From positions 744,001 to 808,000 of the forward strand of contig CAWCIV010000004.1 of the NCBI GenBank assembly GCA_963795805.1: 64,000 nucleotides of DNA, read 5' to 3'. Both the position numbers and the translations under genes were made by a program. Below are positions 8,640 to 16,985 of this stretch, in pieces; position 1 is the first letter of the stretch, and every line of letters starts with the position of its first letter. The notes under the pieces are model-generated. The model saw nothing but the letters and a program-made list of their open reading frames with translations. It ran no database searches and had not been told where the DNA came from. This DNA comes from JALYYC01 sp963795805 (GTDB lineage Bacteria; Chloroflexota; Dormibacteria; CF-121).

Positions 8640-9902
8640 TCATGGGTAATAGCCCTTGCTGGGCGCCTGGAAGATCCCGTAACTGTCCCCTTCCTTCAGC
8701 TGGCCGTAGACGGTGTAGTCGCTGCGCGCCGTGGTCCGAATGACTCCCATCAGCAGAAACAGCAACATGGCGCTCACCCCGGTGACGGCGAGTGTCACCT
8801 GGCTGCTGCGCCGCAGGTCCTGCGTGACGCTGCGCACGCGCGGGCGTGAGACGAGCCAGTGCATCAGGCTGCCGATGACCGCCACCGTCAGCGCGACGTA
8901 TCGCACCCAGAAGAGGCCCTTTGGAAAGAGGGCCCCCGGCGCCATCGTGACCAGCGAGGCAACCACCACGACCGTCGTCAGCGTCAGCCCGGGCGAGCTC
9001 GGGCGCGCCTGCCAGAAATAGAGATTGCTCCCAACCAGGAGGATGGCGAGGAACGTCGCCTGGATCAGCCAGAGCCAGGCGAACGGCCCCTGCATCGAGT
9101 ACTGGAACGCGCCCGGGGACGCTTGCTTGATGCTCTCGACGAAGACCGCGCCGAGGATGATCTGGGGTACCAGCGTCAGGAAGCCGACGACGAGGCTGGT
9201 CCGCGCTGCCCAGTGGTGATACCAGCGGTCGGCTGGGAGCCGGCTGGCGGCGGCGTAGATCGCGGCCACGGCGGCGATGAAGAACGAGGCCCAGGACAGG
9301 TTGCCGAAGAATCGGTGGCCCAGTTCGGGCCAGTAGGAGGGGTTGAAAAACGCGCCCGGTCCGCTGCCGGGGCCGGGCGTCAGCAGGTAGCTGTCGATGG
9401 CGACGATGATGAACAGAAAGATGTGCTCGGTCAGGGCGGTGAAATACCCCAGCGCGATGTGCCGCCCCTTTTTCGCCGCAAAGCGATCCCATCGGAGGTT
9501 GTAGGTCAGCAGCCCGATCAAGGTGAGGAACCAGATGCTGAAGGCGACCAGGGCTGGCCAGAAAAAGATCGTGATCAGGGTGACGAAGAACTTCGGATAG
9601 AGCGCGGTCACCACGAGCACCGCAAAGCCGCCGAGCGTCGCGCCGAGGCTGAAGATCTTGATGTTGACGTTGCCGAGCGCTCGCGCATAGCGCTCGAAGC
9701 GAGGGTCGCGCCGCGTAACGCCGATCCATTCGAAGGTCGGCCCGAGGACGAGCGAGCCCATCGTGAAGGATCCAAAAATGATGTGAATCAAAAAGAAGAT
9801 CCCCACCGTCCAGCGATTCGTGAGGAAGGGGATCTGCACGCTCGGTTGGTCGATCGTAAAGGACTGCGCTAACGAGGTCAGCCAGGCGGCCGCCAGGCTC
9901 AT
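8640..9902 (-). CDS. Cytochrome bd-like quinol oxidase subunit I homologue (copy 2)
   Basis: A 420-residue polytopic protein, distantly paralogous to the gene at 5354-6730. The shared pattern is an N-terminal LIHII histidine helix, then RFERYARALGNV, then a YLLTP segment. Extra histidines (KGRHIAL, LTEHIF) could ligate heme b. As in copy 1, the classical Q-loop of CydA is not apparent. ATG 9902 overlaps the stop of the ABC permease (ATGA, 9899-9902), so the transporter and the respiratory genes are translationally coupled. There is no CXXCH, so it is not a c-type cytochrome. Confidence 0.72.
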   Translation of the reverse strand: MSLAAAWLTSLAQSFTIDQPSVQIPFLTNRWTVGIFFLIHIIFGSFTMGSLVLGPTFEWIGVTRRDPRFERYARALGNVNIKIFSLGATLGGFAVLVVTALYPKFFVTLITIFFWPALVAFSIWFLTLIGLLTYNLRWDRFAAKKGRHIALGYFTALTEHIFLFIIVAIDSYLLTPGPGSGPGAFFNPSYWPELGHRFFGNLSWASFFIAAVAAIYAAASRLPADRWYHHWAARTSLVVGFLTLVPQIILGAVFVESIKQASPGAFQYSMQGPFAWLWLIQATFLAILLVGSNLYFWQARPSSPGLTLTTVVVVASLVTMAPGALFPKGLFWVRYVALTVAVIGSLMHWLVSRPRVRSVTQDLRRSSQVTLAVTGVSAMLLFLLMGVIRTTARSDYTVYGQLKEGDSYGIFQAPSKGYYP

Positions 9903-10609
9903 TCCGACTCCAGCACCCGCCGGCCAAGCCATCCGGTCAGCCCCGCCGCGCCAACCAGAAAGCCGACCCCGCCAAGCAGCGTTTCCCAGGGCAGCAGGTT
10001 TGGCGCGCCCCCGAGCGAACCCAGGACTGCCTCGTGGAGGTAGCTGAAGGGTAGGAGGCGCGAGACCACAAGCAGTGCCGGCGCCGTAGGCGATGTGAAC
10101 ACGCCTGACAGATAGAGGATCGGCAACAGCGGAATGAAGACGTAGAGCATCACCTCGCCGGGCGAATCCGACAGCGTGCTCGCGACAGCACCGAGGAGGT
10201 TGCCGACCAGCAGCACGGCCATCGTCCCAACGATCAGCGCCGGCCACCAGCCGATCGCGCCCGGGTGCCGAATGAGAATGAGCGCGAGCACCGGGGCGAG
10301 CTGAAGGAAATCAATTGCCGCGCTGATGGAGAGCCGCTCCAGCAGCAAACGCCCCGGTGTGACAGGGAGCGTGCGGTAGCGGACGGTTAGGCCCAACAGC
10401 CGCTCCCGCGTGAGCACCGCTCCCGCCCCCAGCGCGCCAATGATGGTAATGAGCATGGTCAGCGCCATCGCCTGGTAGAACACCGGGGCGCCACTGATGA
10501 GGAGCGGAATGGCGACGAGAAGCGGGAAAAGGACCTTGATGACGAGCGCGCGACGCCGCTGATAGAACTCGAGAAGCTCCCGCTGCCAGACGGTTCCCGC
10601 GAGCATCAT
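9899..10609 (-). CDS. ABC-2 type transporter permease
   Basis: 236 residues with six predicted membrane helices. An ABC-2 permease pattern is visible: a basic N-terminus, a cytoplasmic segment around LGLTVRYRTLPVTPGRLLLE and a YLSGVF motif before the last helices. It pairs with the ATPase upstream, whose stop overlaps the start here (ATGA, 10606-10609). The following bd-like gene also overlaps. Cargo is unknown. The tight coupling to heme-protein genes raises the possibility of a biogenesis role for the complex, as CcmAB has for cytochromes, but this is inference. Confidence 0.85.
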   Translation of the reverse strand: MMLAGTVWQRELLEFYQRRRALVIKVLFPLLVAIPLLISGAPVFYQAMALTMLITIIGALGAGAVLTRERLLGLTVRYRTLPVTPGRLLLERLSISAAIDFLQLAPVLALILIRHPGAIGWWPALIVGTMAVLLVGNLLGAVASTLSDSPGEVMLYVFIPLLPILYLSGVFTSPTAPALLVVSRLLPFSYLHEAVLGSLGGAPNLLPWETLLGGVGFLVGAAGLTGWLGRRVLESE

Positions 10610-11562
10610 TCGTGTGTGGTCGGCAGCGCGACGCCGGTCAGCTTGAGGAAGAGATCGCCGAGGTTTGGACGGCGGACGCGCATCGTGCTCACAAGATCGG
10701 CGGTGCCATTAAGAATCGACAGAACGTCCGCCGGGTTCGCGCCGCGGGCGAGGACGATGTGAACCGTGTCGCCCTCGACATTGGCGGCCTGGACCGCGGG
10801 CAGCCCTCGCAGCTTCTCGAGCGGCACGGGCGAGCTCATCTGGAGCTGCACCTCCTTCGACCCAGCCAGCTCCGTCATCAGCTCGGGCACGCGGCCTTCG
10901 CGGATGACCCGACCCTGGTGCAGGAACAGGATTCGGTCGCAGAGGCGCTCGGCCAGGTGGACATCGTTGGTCGCGAGCACCACGGCGGTGCCCGTCAGAG
11001 TCAGAAGCTGCAGGCGCTCGATCAGGCCCAGCTCGGCGCGGTAGTCGAGGGCCAACGTCGGCTCGTCGAGCATGAGGATCTGCGGCCGATGGACGAGCGC
11101 CTCGATCAGGTTCAACCGCCTGCGCATCCCCAACGAATATTCCCGGACCAGCTGGTCCCTGGCGTCGGCGAGGCCGGCCCACTGAAAAAGCTCGTCGAGC
11201 CGGCTCCGGGCGAGATCTGACGACAGGCCGAACTGCCGCGCGAAGAACCAGGCATTCTGGTAGCCGGTCATCTGGTCGAAATGCGCCGCCTGGTCCAGCA
11301 CGACCCCGAGCCGGCGCCGCACCGATGGATCGCGCGGATTGCTGCTGCCGAACCAGCTGACCCCTCCCGATGTCGGGGTCGAAGCGGTTGCCAGCATCCG
11401 GAGCAGCGTCGTCTTCCCGGACCCGTTCGGCCCCATCAACCCGACCACCTCGCCTGCCTCCACGCTGAGGCTGACCGAGGACACGCCTTTCCCGCCGCGG
11501 TAGACGCGGCTGAGGTCGCTGGCCTGGAGCAGGCTAGCCCTTGAAGCCGTATCGGCCTTCAT
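10606..11562 (-). CDS. ABC transporter ATP-binding protein
   Basis: 318 residues with Walker A GPNGSGKT, a Q-loop (VVLDQAAHFD), a signature segment reading EYSLGMRRRL where LSGGQ is usual, and Walker B ILMLDEPT. The switch His is not obvious: the segment reads LATNDVHL. After ~220 there is the regulatory tail common in DrrA/CcmA-like ATPases. The YSLGM-type signature is usual for ABC-2 exporters. The ATG at 11562 lies within the last 29 bases of the stress-protein fusion, so it belongs to the same operon. Confidence 0.9.
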   Translation of the reverse strand: MKADTASRASLLQASDLSRVYRGGKGVSSVSLSVEAGEVVGLMGPNGSGKTTLLRMLATASTPTSGGVSWFGSSNPRDPSVRRRLGVVLDQAAHFDQMTGYQNAWFFARQFGLSSDLARSRLDELFQWAGLADARDQLVREYSLGMRRRLNLIEALVHRPQILMLDEPTLALDYRAELGLIERLQLLTLTGTAVVLATNDVHLAERLCDRILFLHQGRVIREGRVPELMTELAGSKEVQLQMSSPVPLEKLRGLPAVQAANVEGDTVHIVLARGANPADVLSILNGTADLVSTMRVRRPNLGDLFLKLTGVALPTTHE

Positions 11563-14023
11563 GGAAATCCCCGGTTTCGATCCACTTCTGGATCACGACG
11601 TCCATCACCTGGCTCGTCACCCGGGTTTCCCCCAGCTCGCGGGCGTTCCCCTCGATCGCCTCCATCACCTGCCCTTTGACAAAGGGCGGCATGTTCTCGA
11701 GCCGCTGCTCGGCGGTGCCGTCCCACGGCATCTGCGGCCCCTTTTTCTGGATCGCTTCGGAGACCTCGCCCCACATCTCGAACTTGATGTCCATCTCCTT
11801 CGGGGTGATGACCGGTCCAAGGCCTTTCTTGACGGCCGTCCACTCGACCCGCCAGCGGCTCAGCTCGCGACAGTAGGAGGGAAGGTTCTGTAGCCGCTCC
11901 TCCGCCTCCGGGGTCCAGGTGAAGCGATGGTCGAAGGTCTTCGGGCTGAGCGGATGTCCGTAGCCGATCTTGATGCCGAGCCGTTCCAGGAAGGCCGCGT
12001 TGATGGCCTCGGACGTCCTCGAGGCGCGCGATTCTGCCGCGTGTTCGGCGAGTTCGCGGGCCCGTGCCGGATCGAACTTCTCCAAGGCGCGGATCTCGAC
12101 CTCGTTAAGCCGCCGGACCCCATCCTCGGTCCAGCCGGGCGCGTGTTCGACCGTCGACTCCGCGGCGCCGCCTTGCCCGTGGGCGCGCATGGCCGACTCG
12201 ACGACCTCCGGTGAGTGGGCCTTGAGCGCCTGGTCCATCATCATGCGGGCATCGACCAGGCCGCCTTCGACGACGTCGCGGCTGATCGACTGCGCCTGGA
12301 TCTTCCTCGCAAACTCCTCGACCTTGGTCCGGGCCAGCATCCGCATGAAGCCGGCCGGGACGCGCTCCATACGCGTCACCGCCTCGTCCGTCCAGGTCAG
12401 GGGCGGTTCGCCGTCGCCGACCGCCTCGGCGACCGGGGCATAGGCCTCGTCAAGGTTCGCGTCGGCGAAGTCCCGGGTGATGCTCGGCAGCTTCTGGATC
12501 CGTGCGATCTTCTCGATTCGCGCCTTGACCCGCCGCCGCTCGTAGCCCTTTGGGACTCGGTTCAGCACGGCCTTGGCCTCCGCGGTCCATTTCACCTTGA
12601 AGCCGTCGAATGCCACCTCTTCCTCGATGCCGCCTTCGTGCCGGGCCATGGCGGTGATCGAGGCCTTGTCCACGGCCTGGAAGCTCAGGCCTTCGCATAC
12701 GGGACAGGCGTCCGGCCGTGCGCCCTGCGATGGACGCCCGCAGCGCCGGCAGATCCAGGTTGCGACCGCCTCGAGCCCGTCCATGCTGGCCCGCGCCTTC
12801 GCCGGCTCGACGCCCATCGCCCGTGCGGCGTGCTCCGGCATCACCTCGGAAACGGCCTGGTCGATGATCGAGGAGCTGATGATGGAATGGCCGCGTTCCA
12901 TCGCATAGCGGCAAATCGCGGTCCGGGTGATGGCGCGGAAGCCGGCCGGGACCTTCTCCATCCTCACTTCCGCTTCCTCGGTCCACGCAACGCTGGCCTC
13001 GGCCTGGACGTCGATGGGCGGCACGAACATCCGGCTCGACAGCAGCACGCTGACCGGTGCCAGACGGAGGAGGTTATCGGTGTTACTGCCCATGTCCATC
13101 TGCGCCGCCGAGTGGACGCCGATCCGGCCGACCACGAGCAGCCAGGGCGGATCCTGCCGTACGTATTGCAGGACTTTCTTGAATGCCTTCCCATCGAAGA
13201 GGGTCGTCTTGATCTCGACGCCCTCGTCCCTCGCGACGGACTGGGCGACCCGCAGGTGCGACTCGTAAATTTTGGCGAGTCCCGTGTCGATGATCTCCTC
13301 ATGCAGCTGCTCCTGCTCCTTGAAGCGGAAGATCTTCGAGGCCTCGGCCGAGAGCACGTCAACGATGCCGTTGAACATCGCGTAATGAAGGTAGGGGTCG
13401 TAGACCGAGACCGCCTCGACCTTTTTGTCGAACGCGCGGGCCAGGTCGAGCGCCGTTCTCAGTCCGGCAAAGGATTGCGGACTGCCGTCGATCGCCACGA
13501 CGATTCGATCCGAGGCGTCGTCGCGAAATGGATGCGGATCACGGACCACAAGTGAGTCCACACGGATGCGCCGAACCACGCGATCGGTCACACTGCCGAT
13601 CATGCTGTCCTTGACGGCGCCCATGCCGAGCGCGCCCATGATGACGAGGTCATAATCCGACTCGGTGATGTCCTGCACGAGGCATTCCCAGTTCTTGCCG
13701 TCGAAACTCTTGTACTCCACGCCAAGCCCGGCCGCGTCGCACGCCGCCTTCATCACCTCGAAGTAGGAATCAGAGATGAGCTGCAATCCCCGGGTGATCA
13801 GTGAGTCGTGGATCTTCCGCTGACGATCGAGCTCCTGCTCCTGCTGGTATTCCTCGGGCAGCGTGTACTCCATCTGCTTGAAGCGGACGTCGTGCATACG
13901 GGCGGCGTAGATGTGGCTCCCGACCAGCCTGGCGTTGGTGACCTTGGCCAGCCGCACCGCCACAGCGATCGCGGCATTGGAATGGTCAGAGTTATCCAGG
14001 GGCACATAGATTCTCTCGTACAC
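11534..14023 (-). CDS. Universal stress protein fusion: two Usp domains, zinc ribbon and six PCP_red-like repeats
   Basis: About 829 residues from GTG 14023, chosen because GGGAGGAG lies 6 bases upstream and the Usp fold begins immediately (YERIYVPLDNSDHSN). Usp domain 1 is ~1-165, with a nucleotide-binding-like GALGMGAVKDSMIGS; Usp domain 2 is ~170-330. Six tryptophan-led repeats follow at about 347, 479, 544, 631, 703 and 767, each like WTEEAEVRMEKVPAGF, resembling the PCP_red domain of protochlorophyllide reductase proteins. A four-cysteine CRRC...CPVC knuckle sits at ~425-443 between repeats 1 and 2. It heads the bc/bd-like operon, so a redox or energy-stress sensing role is plausible. 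No photosynthesis gene is nearby. Confidence 0.85.
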   Translation of the reverse strand: MYERIYVPLDNSDHSNAAIAVAVRLAKVTNARLVGSHIYAARMHDVRFKQMEYTLPEEYQQEQELDRQRKIHDSLITRGLQLISDSYFEVMKAACDAAGLGVEYKSFDGKNWECLVQDITESDYDLVIMGALGMGAVKDSMIGSVTDRVVRRIRVDSLVVRDPHPFRDDASDRIVVAIDGSPQSFAGLRTALDLARAFDKKVEAVSVYDPYLHYAMFNGIVDVLSAEASKIFRFKEQEQLHEEIIDTGLAKIYESHLRVAQSVARDEGVEIKTTLFDGKAFKKVLQYVRQDPPWLLVVGRIGVHSAAQMDMGSNTDNLLRLAPVSVLLSSRMFVPPIDVQAEASVAWTEEAEVRMEKVPAGFRAITRTAICRYAMERGHSIISSSIIDQAVSEVMPEHAARAMGVEPAKARASMDGLEAVATWICRRCGRPSQGARPDACPVCEGLSFQAVDKASITAMARHEGGIEEEVAFDGFKVKWTAEAKAVLNRVPKGYERRRVKARIEKIARIQKLPSITRDFADANLDEAYAPVAEAVGDGEPPLTWTDEAVTRMERVPAGFMRMLARTKVEEFARKIQAQSISRDVVEGGLVDARMMMDQALKAHSPEVVESAMRAHGQGGAAESTVEHAPGWTEDGVRRLNEVEIRALEKFDPARARELAEHAAESRASRTSEAINAAFLERLGIKIGYGHPLSPKTFDHRFTWTPEAEERLQNLPSYCRELSRWRVEWTAVKKGLGPVITPKEMDIKFEMWGEVSEAIQKKGPQMPWDGTAEQRLENMPPFVKGQVMEAIEGNARELGETRVTSQVMDVVIQKWIETGDFHEGRYGFKG

Positions 14024-14128
14024 GGACAGCTCCTCCCAGAGCGGCGGCGGCCGCGAGCCGACGGCAACACGAGGCGAAAGTCCTGCCGGACCTGTCTTCC
14101 CATGATAGCCAGCCACCGCCGTCGAAGG

Positions 14129-15055
14129 CTAGAGTCCGGAGGGTTGGATCCCCCAGGTCGCCGTGAGCGACTCGCCGCGGCCCAGGGTGCGCAGCCCATC
14201 CCCGCTGCGAAAGGCATTGGGGGCACAGGTCATCGGCTCGATCGCGATGCTTCGACGCCGGCGGCGGGCGTCGAGCGCGTCGCCGGTGAACACCATCAGG
14301 TAGGCGTAGGGCGGCTCCATCCAGAGCGTGATCTGTCGCCCCTCATTGGGCGCGTGGAGCAGGACGCGGATGCGGCCGTCAGCGTCCGGCACGAGGCTGG
14401 CGAACGCGGTATCCATTTGCAGAGGGCCGATCGGTCGCAGCTCGAGGTAGTCATAGGCCGTCCCTTTGACCGGGATCAGCCGCCCGGTTGGGATCAGGCG
14501 TTCGTCGGCCTCCAGCCGCATGAGGGCCGGGATCCGAAGCCGAAACGCGTCGATCAGTCCGGAGCCGGCCGCGAGATAAGGATGCTGGCCCGTCCCGTAG
14601 GGCAACCGGCTCGGGCCCACGTTCGTCCCGGTCGTTCGAACGGCGAGCCCATCGTCGCCCAGCCGGTACTCGATCTCGAGGTCGAGCGCAAACGGATACC
14701 CATCCTCGGGATGGAGGCGCAGCGACAGCGAGGTGCGATCGGCCGCCTGTTCGCGGACCGTCCAGTTGCGCCACCGGGTCAAGCCGTGGATCGCATTGTG
14801 GCGGGCCGGTTCCGTGAGCGCGGTCTGATGGTGGCGGCCGTCGAAGTCATAGCGGCCATCCGCGATGCGATTGGGCCAGGGAAGCAGGACCGCGCCTCGG
14901 GCCGCATCGCACATCGCGTCCTCCGCATAGCCGTCGAGCACCGCCTCGCCGGCGATGGTGTACGCCCGCAGGCCGGCCCCGACTTCGGTGATCGTCGCCT
15001 GCTGACGACCCGACTCGAGCACGACCTGCCGCCCGGAGGGTTTCGGTACGGCCAC
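14129..15055 (-). CDS. Aldose 1-epimerase family protein
   Basis: 308 residues with the galactose mutarotase-like beta-sandwich pattern: LLPWPNRIADGRYDFDG near residue 60, NAIHGL (the active-site His) near 88, and GQHPYL near 158, with the second His. A C-terminal WMEPPYAYLMVFTG segment and a conserved IEPMTCAPNAF follow. The family interconverts alpha and beta anomers of aldoses; the sugar is not fixed by the sequence. It appears to be a single-gene unit, divergent from the 15077 gene with only 21 bases between starts. Confidence 0.9.
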   Translation of the reverse strand: MAVPKPSGRQVVLESGRQQATITEVGAGLRAYTIAGEAVLDGYAEDAMCDAARGAVLLPWPNRIADGRYDFDGRHHQTALTEPARHNAIHGLTRWRNWTVREQAADRTSLSLRLHPEDGYPFALDLEIEYRLGDDGLAVRTTGTNVGPSRLPYGTGQHPYLAAGSGLIDAFRLRIPALMRLEADERLIPTGRLIPVKGTAYDYLELRPIGPLQMDTAFASLVPDADGRIRVLLHAPNEGRQITLWMEPPYAYLMVFTGDALDARRRRRSIAIEPMTCAPNAFRSGDGLRTLGRGESLTATWGIQPSGL

Positions 15056-15076
15056 TCAGCTCCGGATAATAGGACG

Positions 15077-15460
15077 ATGGCGACGCTGACGCTCGGGTTG
15101 TTCGGCACGCCGCGCGACGAGCTCGCCGAGACCGTTGATGGCGAGGTCCCCGAGTGGATCGACCGTCTCTACCAGAGCTATGGCACCAGCGCCGAGTCGG
15201 CCCCCGCGAGCGCCTCCGTCCTGGCGCTGGGCGAATCGCTTGGCTACCGCCTGCGGAAGCTATCCCTGCTGCTACGCAAGATGGAGGCGCTCGGCTGGAC
15301 GATTTCCCCGCGGCGCTGGACCCTGGTGGCGACCACCGGGCTGGACGAGGTTGAGGCGGAGGCGCAGCTCGAGCGGGCCGGCGTCTGGGTGATCGCCCGC
15401 CAGCACGCTCCGCAGGATCGGGACGGAAACGTGCGCTGGTCGAGGAGGTTGTTCCCATAG
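15077..15460 (+). CDS. Hypothetical protein upstream of pdxH
   Basis: 127 residues. No family is recognised. It reads as a small soluble alpha/beta protein with a conserved-looking helical segment (LGYRLRKLSLLLRKMEALGW) and a C-terminal segment ending RWSRRLFP. A GGAC-type Shine-Dalgarno is weakly visible upstream of ATG 15077. Its TAG stop overlaps the proposed AUA start of pdxH (ATAG at 15457-15460), so the two genes look translationally coupled. Confidence 0.65.
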   Translation: MATLTLGLFGTPRDELAETVDGEVPEWIDRLYQSYGTSAESAPASASVLALGESLGYRLRKLSLLLRKMEALGWTISPRRWTLVATTGLDEVEAEAQLERAGVWVIARQHAPQDRDGNVRWSRRLFP

Positions 15461-16074
15461 CGCCCCTCGTCGAGGAGCTCTCGGAGACGTCGGTCGATCC
15501 CGATCCTTTCGAGCAGTTCGCCGCGTGGTTTTCCGATGCCCAGGCTGCCGGTGAGGTCCTCCCGGAGGCGATGACGCTAGCGACGGCGACTGCCGACGGC
15601 CGCCCGTCCGCCAGGATGGTCCTGCTCCGCGGCTTCGACGAGCGGGGCTTCGGCTTCTTCACCAACTACGAGAGTCAGAAGGGTCGGGAGCTGGCCGAAA
15701 ACCCTGCGGCCGCGCTCGTTCTCTACTGGTCGAAACTCGGACGCCAGGTGCGCATCACCGGCCGGGTCCACAAGCAAACGGCCGAGGAGTCCGCCCGCTA
15801 CTTTCACTCACGGCCCATCCCGAGCCAGCTCAGTGCCTCGGTGTCCAGGCAGAGCCAGGTGGTGCCCAGCCGCGCCGTGCTCGAGGAAGGCGTAACGGCG
15901 CTGGCGCGGCAGTACGAGGGGCGTGAGGTTCCCTTACCGCCGAACTGGGGCGGCTACCGGGTGATCCCTGACGCGATCGAATTCTGGCTGCATCGCGAGA
16001 ACCGGCTGCACGACCGCCTGCGCTACACCCGCCGCGGCGACGACGCCTGGCGCATCGAGCGCCTCAGCCCCTGA
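15457..16074 (+). CDS. pdxH: Pyridoxamine 5'-phosphate oxidase, probable AUA start
   Basis: FMN enzyme making pyridoxal 5'-phosphate. Family motifs are visible: TLATATADGRPSARMVLL, FFTNYESQKGREL, the C-terminal PPNWGGYRVIPDAIEFW and RLHDRLRY. The first ATG in frame (15571) would remove the conserved N-terminal helix, which is still encoded upstream (DPFEQFAAWFSDAQAAGEVL). From the in-frame stop at 15352 to 15571 there is no ATG, GTG or TTG. A GAGGAGGT Shine-Dalgarno at 15442-15449 lies 7 bases before ATA 15457, giving 205 residues, normal for PdxH. The start call is an inference; the enzyme call is firm. Confidence 0.9.
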   Translation: MAPLVEELSETSVDPDPFEQFAAWFSDAQAAGEVLPEAMTLATATADGRPSARMVLLRGFDERGFGFFTNYESQKGRELAENPAAALVLYWSKLGRQVRITGRVHKQTAEESARYFHSRPIPSQLSASVSRQSQVVPSRAVLEEGVTALARQYEGREVPLPPNWGGYRVIPDAIEFWLHRENRLHDRLRYTRRGDDAWRIERLSP

Positions 16075-16083
16075 CCAGGAGGA

Positions 16084-16111
16084 AAGGGCCGCGGCACTCG
16101 CCGCGGCCCTT
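16084..16111. terminator. Hairpin terminator between convergent genes
   Basis: A perfect 11-base-pair GC-rich stem (AAGGGCCGCGG with CCGCGGCCCTT) and a 6-base loop, followed by TGTT on the + strand. It lies 9 bases after the pdxH stop and 14 bases before the end of the minus-strand gene, so it can serve both convergent transcripts. Confidence 0.8.
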
Positions 16112-16124
16112 GTTCCCTCGTTCG

Positions 16125-16730
16125 TTACTTACTGCGGTACGCGACGATCGCGGCATCGAAGTTCCGGCTGGCGTCGTAGTTGCCCGCCGCGGCGAGGCGC
16201 ATCCCGGCGTGGATCTCGCTCAAGGCGCCGGTTTTGCGCTGCTTCTTCCCGGTGACGGCGAAATATTTCGTCCCGGCCGCGACCGTGATCCGGACGTCCT
16301 TGCCGTCCCGCCCGCGGATCGTGATGCTGTTGGCGCTGACGCTCTGGACGGTGCCCGCCAGGTGCGCCCGACCGATGTGGACCCGCGTCGCATACAGCGC
16401 GCCGTCGCGCGACGCGTACCGAACCCGAACATGGCTGTTGATCTCGATCTCCGACCATGACGCCTTCTCTTTGAGGCCCTTGACGACGATCGTGGTCTCG
16501 GTCCGAAGGAACGTCTGGCTCACGCCCTTCGCGTTCTTGAGCGTCACCTGCGTCCCGCTGACCGCCGTGACCGTCCCGGCAGCCACGTCCTTTGCCGCCG
16601 CGGTCGCCTTATGTGGTGGTGCCGTCGGTTTGGCCGTGGGTGCTCCCGCCGGAGCCGCCACCGCCCCGGTGGCCAGGACCGTCGCCAACACCGCTGCCGC
16701 CGCCGCGCCTCCGAGCAATTTTCCGAACAT
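16125..16730 (-). CDS. Secreted DUF5666-like protein
   Basis: 201 residues. A signal-peptide-like N-terminus (LLGGAAAAAVLATVLATGAVAAPAG) is followed by an Ala/Pro/Thr linker and two OB-like beta repeats with the pattern GTVTAVSGTQVTLKNAKG and GTVQSVSANSITIRGRDG, typical of DUF5666 proteins. ATG 16730 is chosen because AGGAGG lies 10 bases upstream (complement of 16741-16746). Longer starts are less likely. Function is unknown; the family is exported. The gene has its own 250-base upstream region, shared divergently with cpaF. Confidence 0.75.
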   Translation of the reverse strand: MFGKLLGGAAAAAVLATVLATGAVAAPAGAPTAKPTAPPHKATAAAKDVAAGTVTAVSGTQVTLKNAKGVSQTFLRTETTIVVKGLKEKASWSEIEINSHVRVRYASRDGALYATRVHIGRAHLAGTVQSVSANSITIRGRDGKDVRITVAAGTKYFAVTGKKQRKTGALSEIHAGMRLAAAGNYDASRNFDAAIVAYRSK

Positions 16731-16985
16731 TTCTTTGAGACCTCCTGGATTTTCGATTGCGATGGTGCTCATACTGAGGCCGGCGGCTGAGGCCATCCGA
16801 CGAAGAGCCTGAGAGGTCGCTGAGAGCCATCGTCGCCTCCGCCGGGGGAGCGCTTAACGATTCTTTCCAGCTCGCGAGCGCGATTTTCGTATCCGTTACC
16901 GTTGGCCACGACAGTCCAGTTAAGGCCTGGGAAAGGCTGCCAAGCGTTAGGCTCGCCGTAGCTTTGCGGCCGTATCGTCGCCTGC

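Noticed and set aside
5354..9902. Canonical cytochrome bd oxidase (CydAB)
   Set aside because: Both proteins lack a clear GRQPW/Q-loop and there is no cydB, so they are called bd-like only.
12215..13555. A 446-codon open frame on + opposite the stress-protein fusion
   Set aside because: It is antisense to a clear gene, with Arg/Asp/His-rich composition typical of the shadow frame in high-GC DNA and no family motifs. The same applies to the long + frames at 8859-9872 and 40297-42402.
16930..16985. Cyclic-di-GMP-I riboswitch upstream of the secreted protein
   Set aside because: The GCAAAGCTACGG-like core and a GGCAGCC segment are present, but the flanking P1 halves and GNRA hairpin are missing. 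It is kept only as a shared motif. The whole 16731-16985 gap shows no other clear element.
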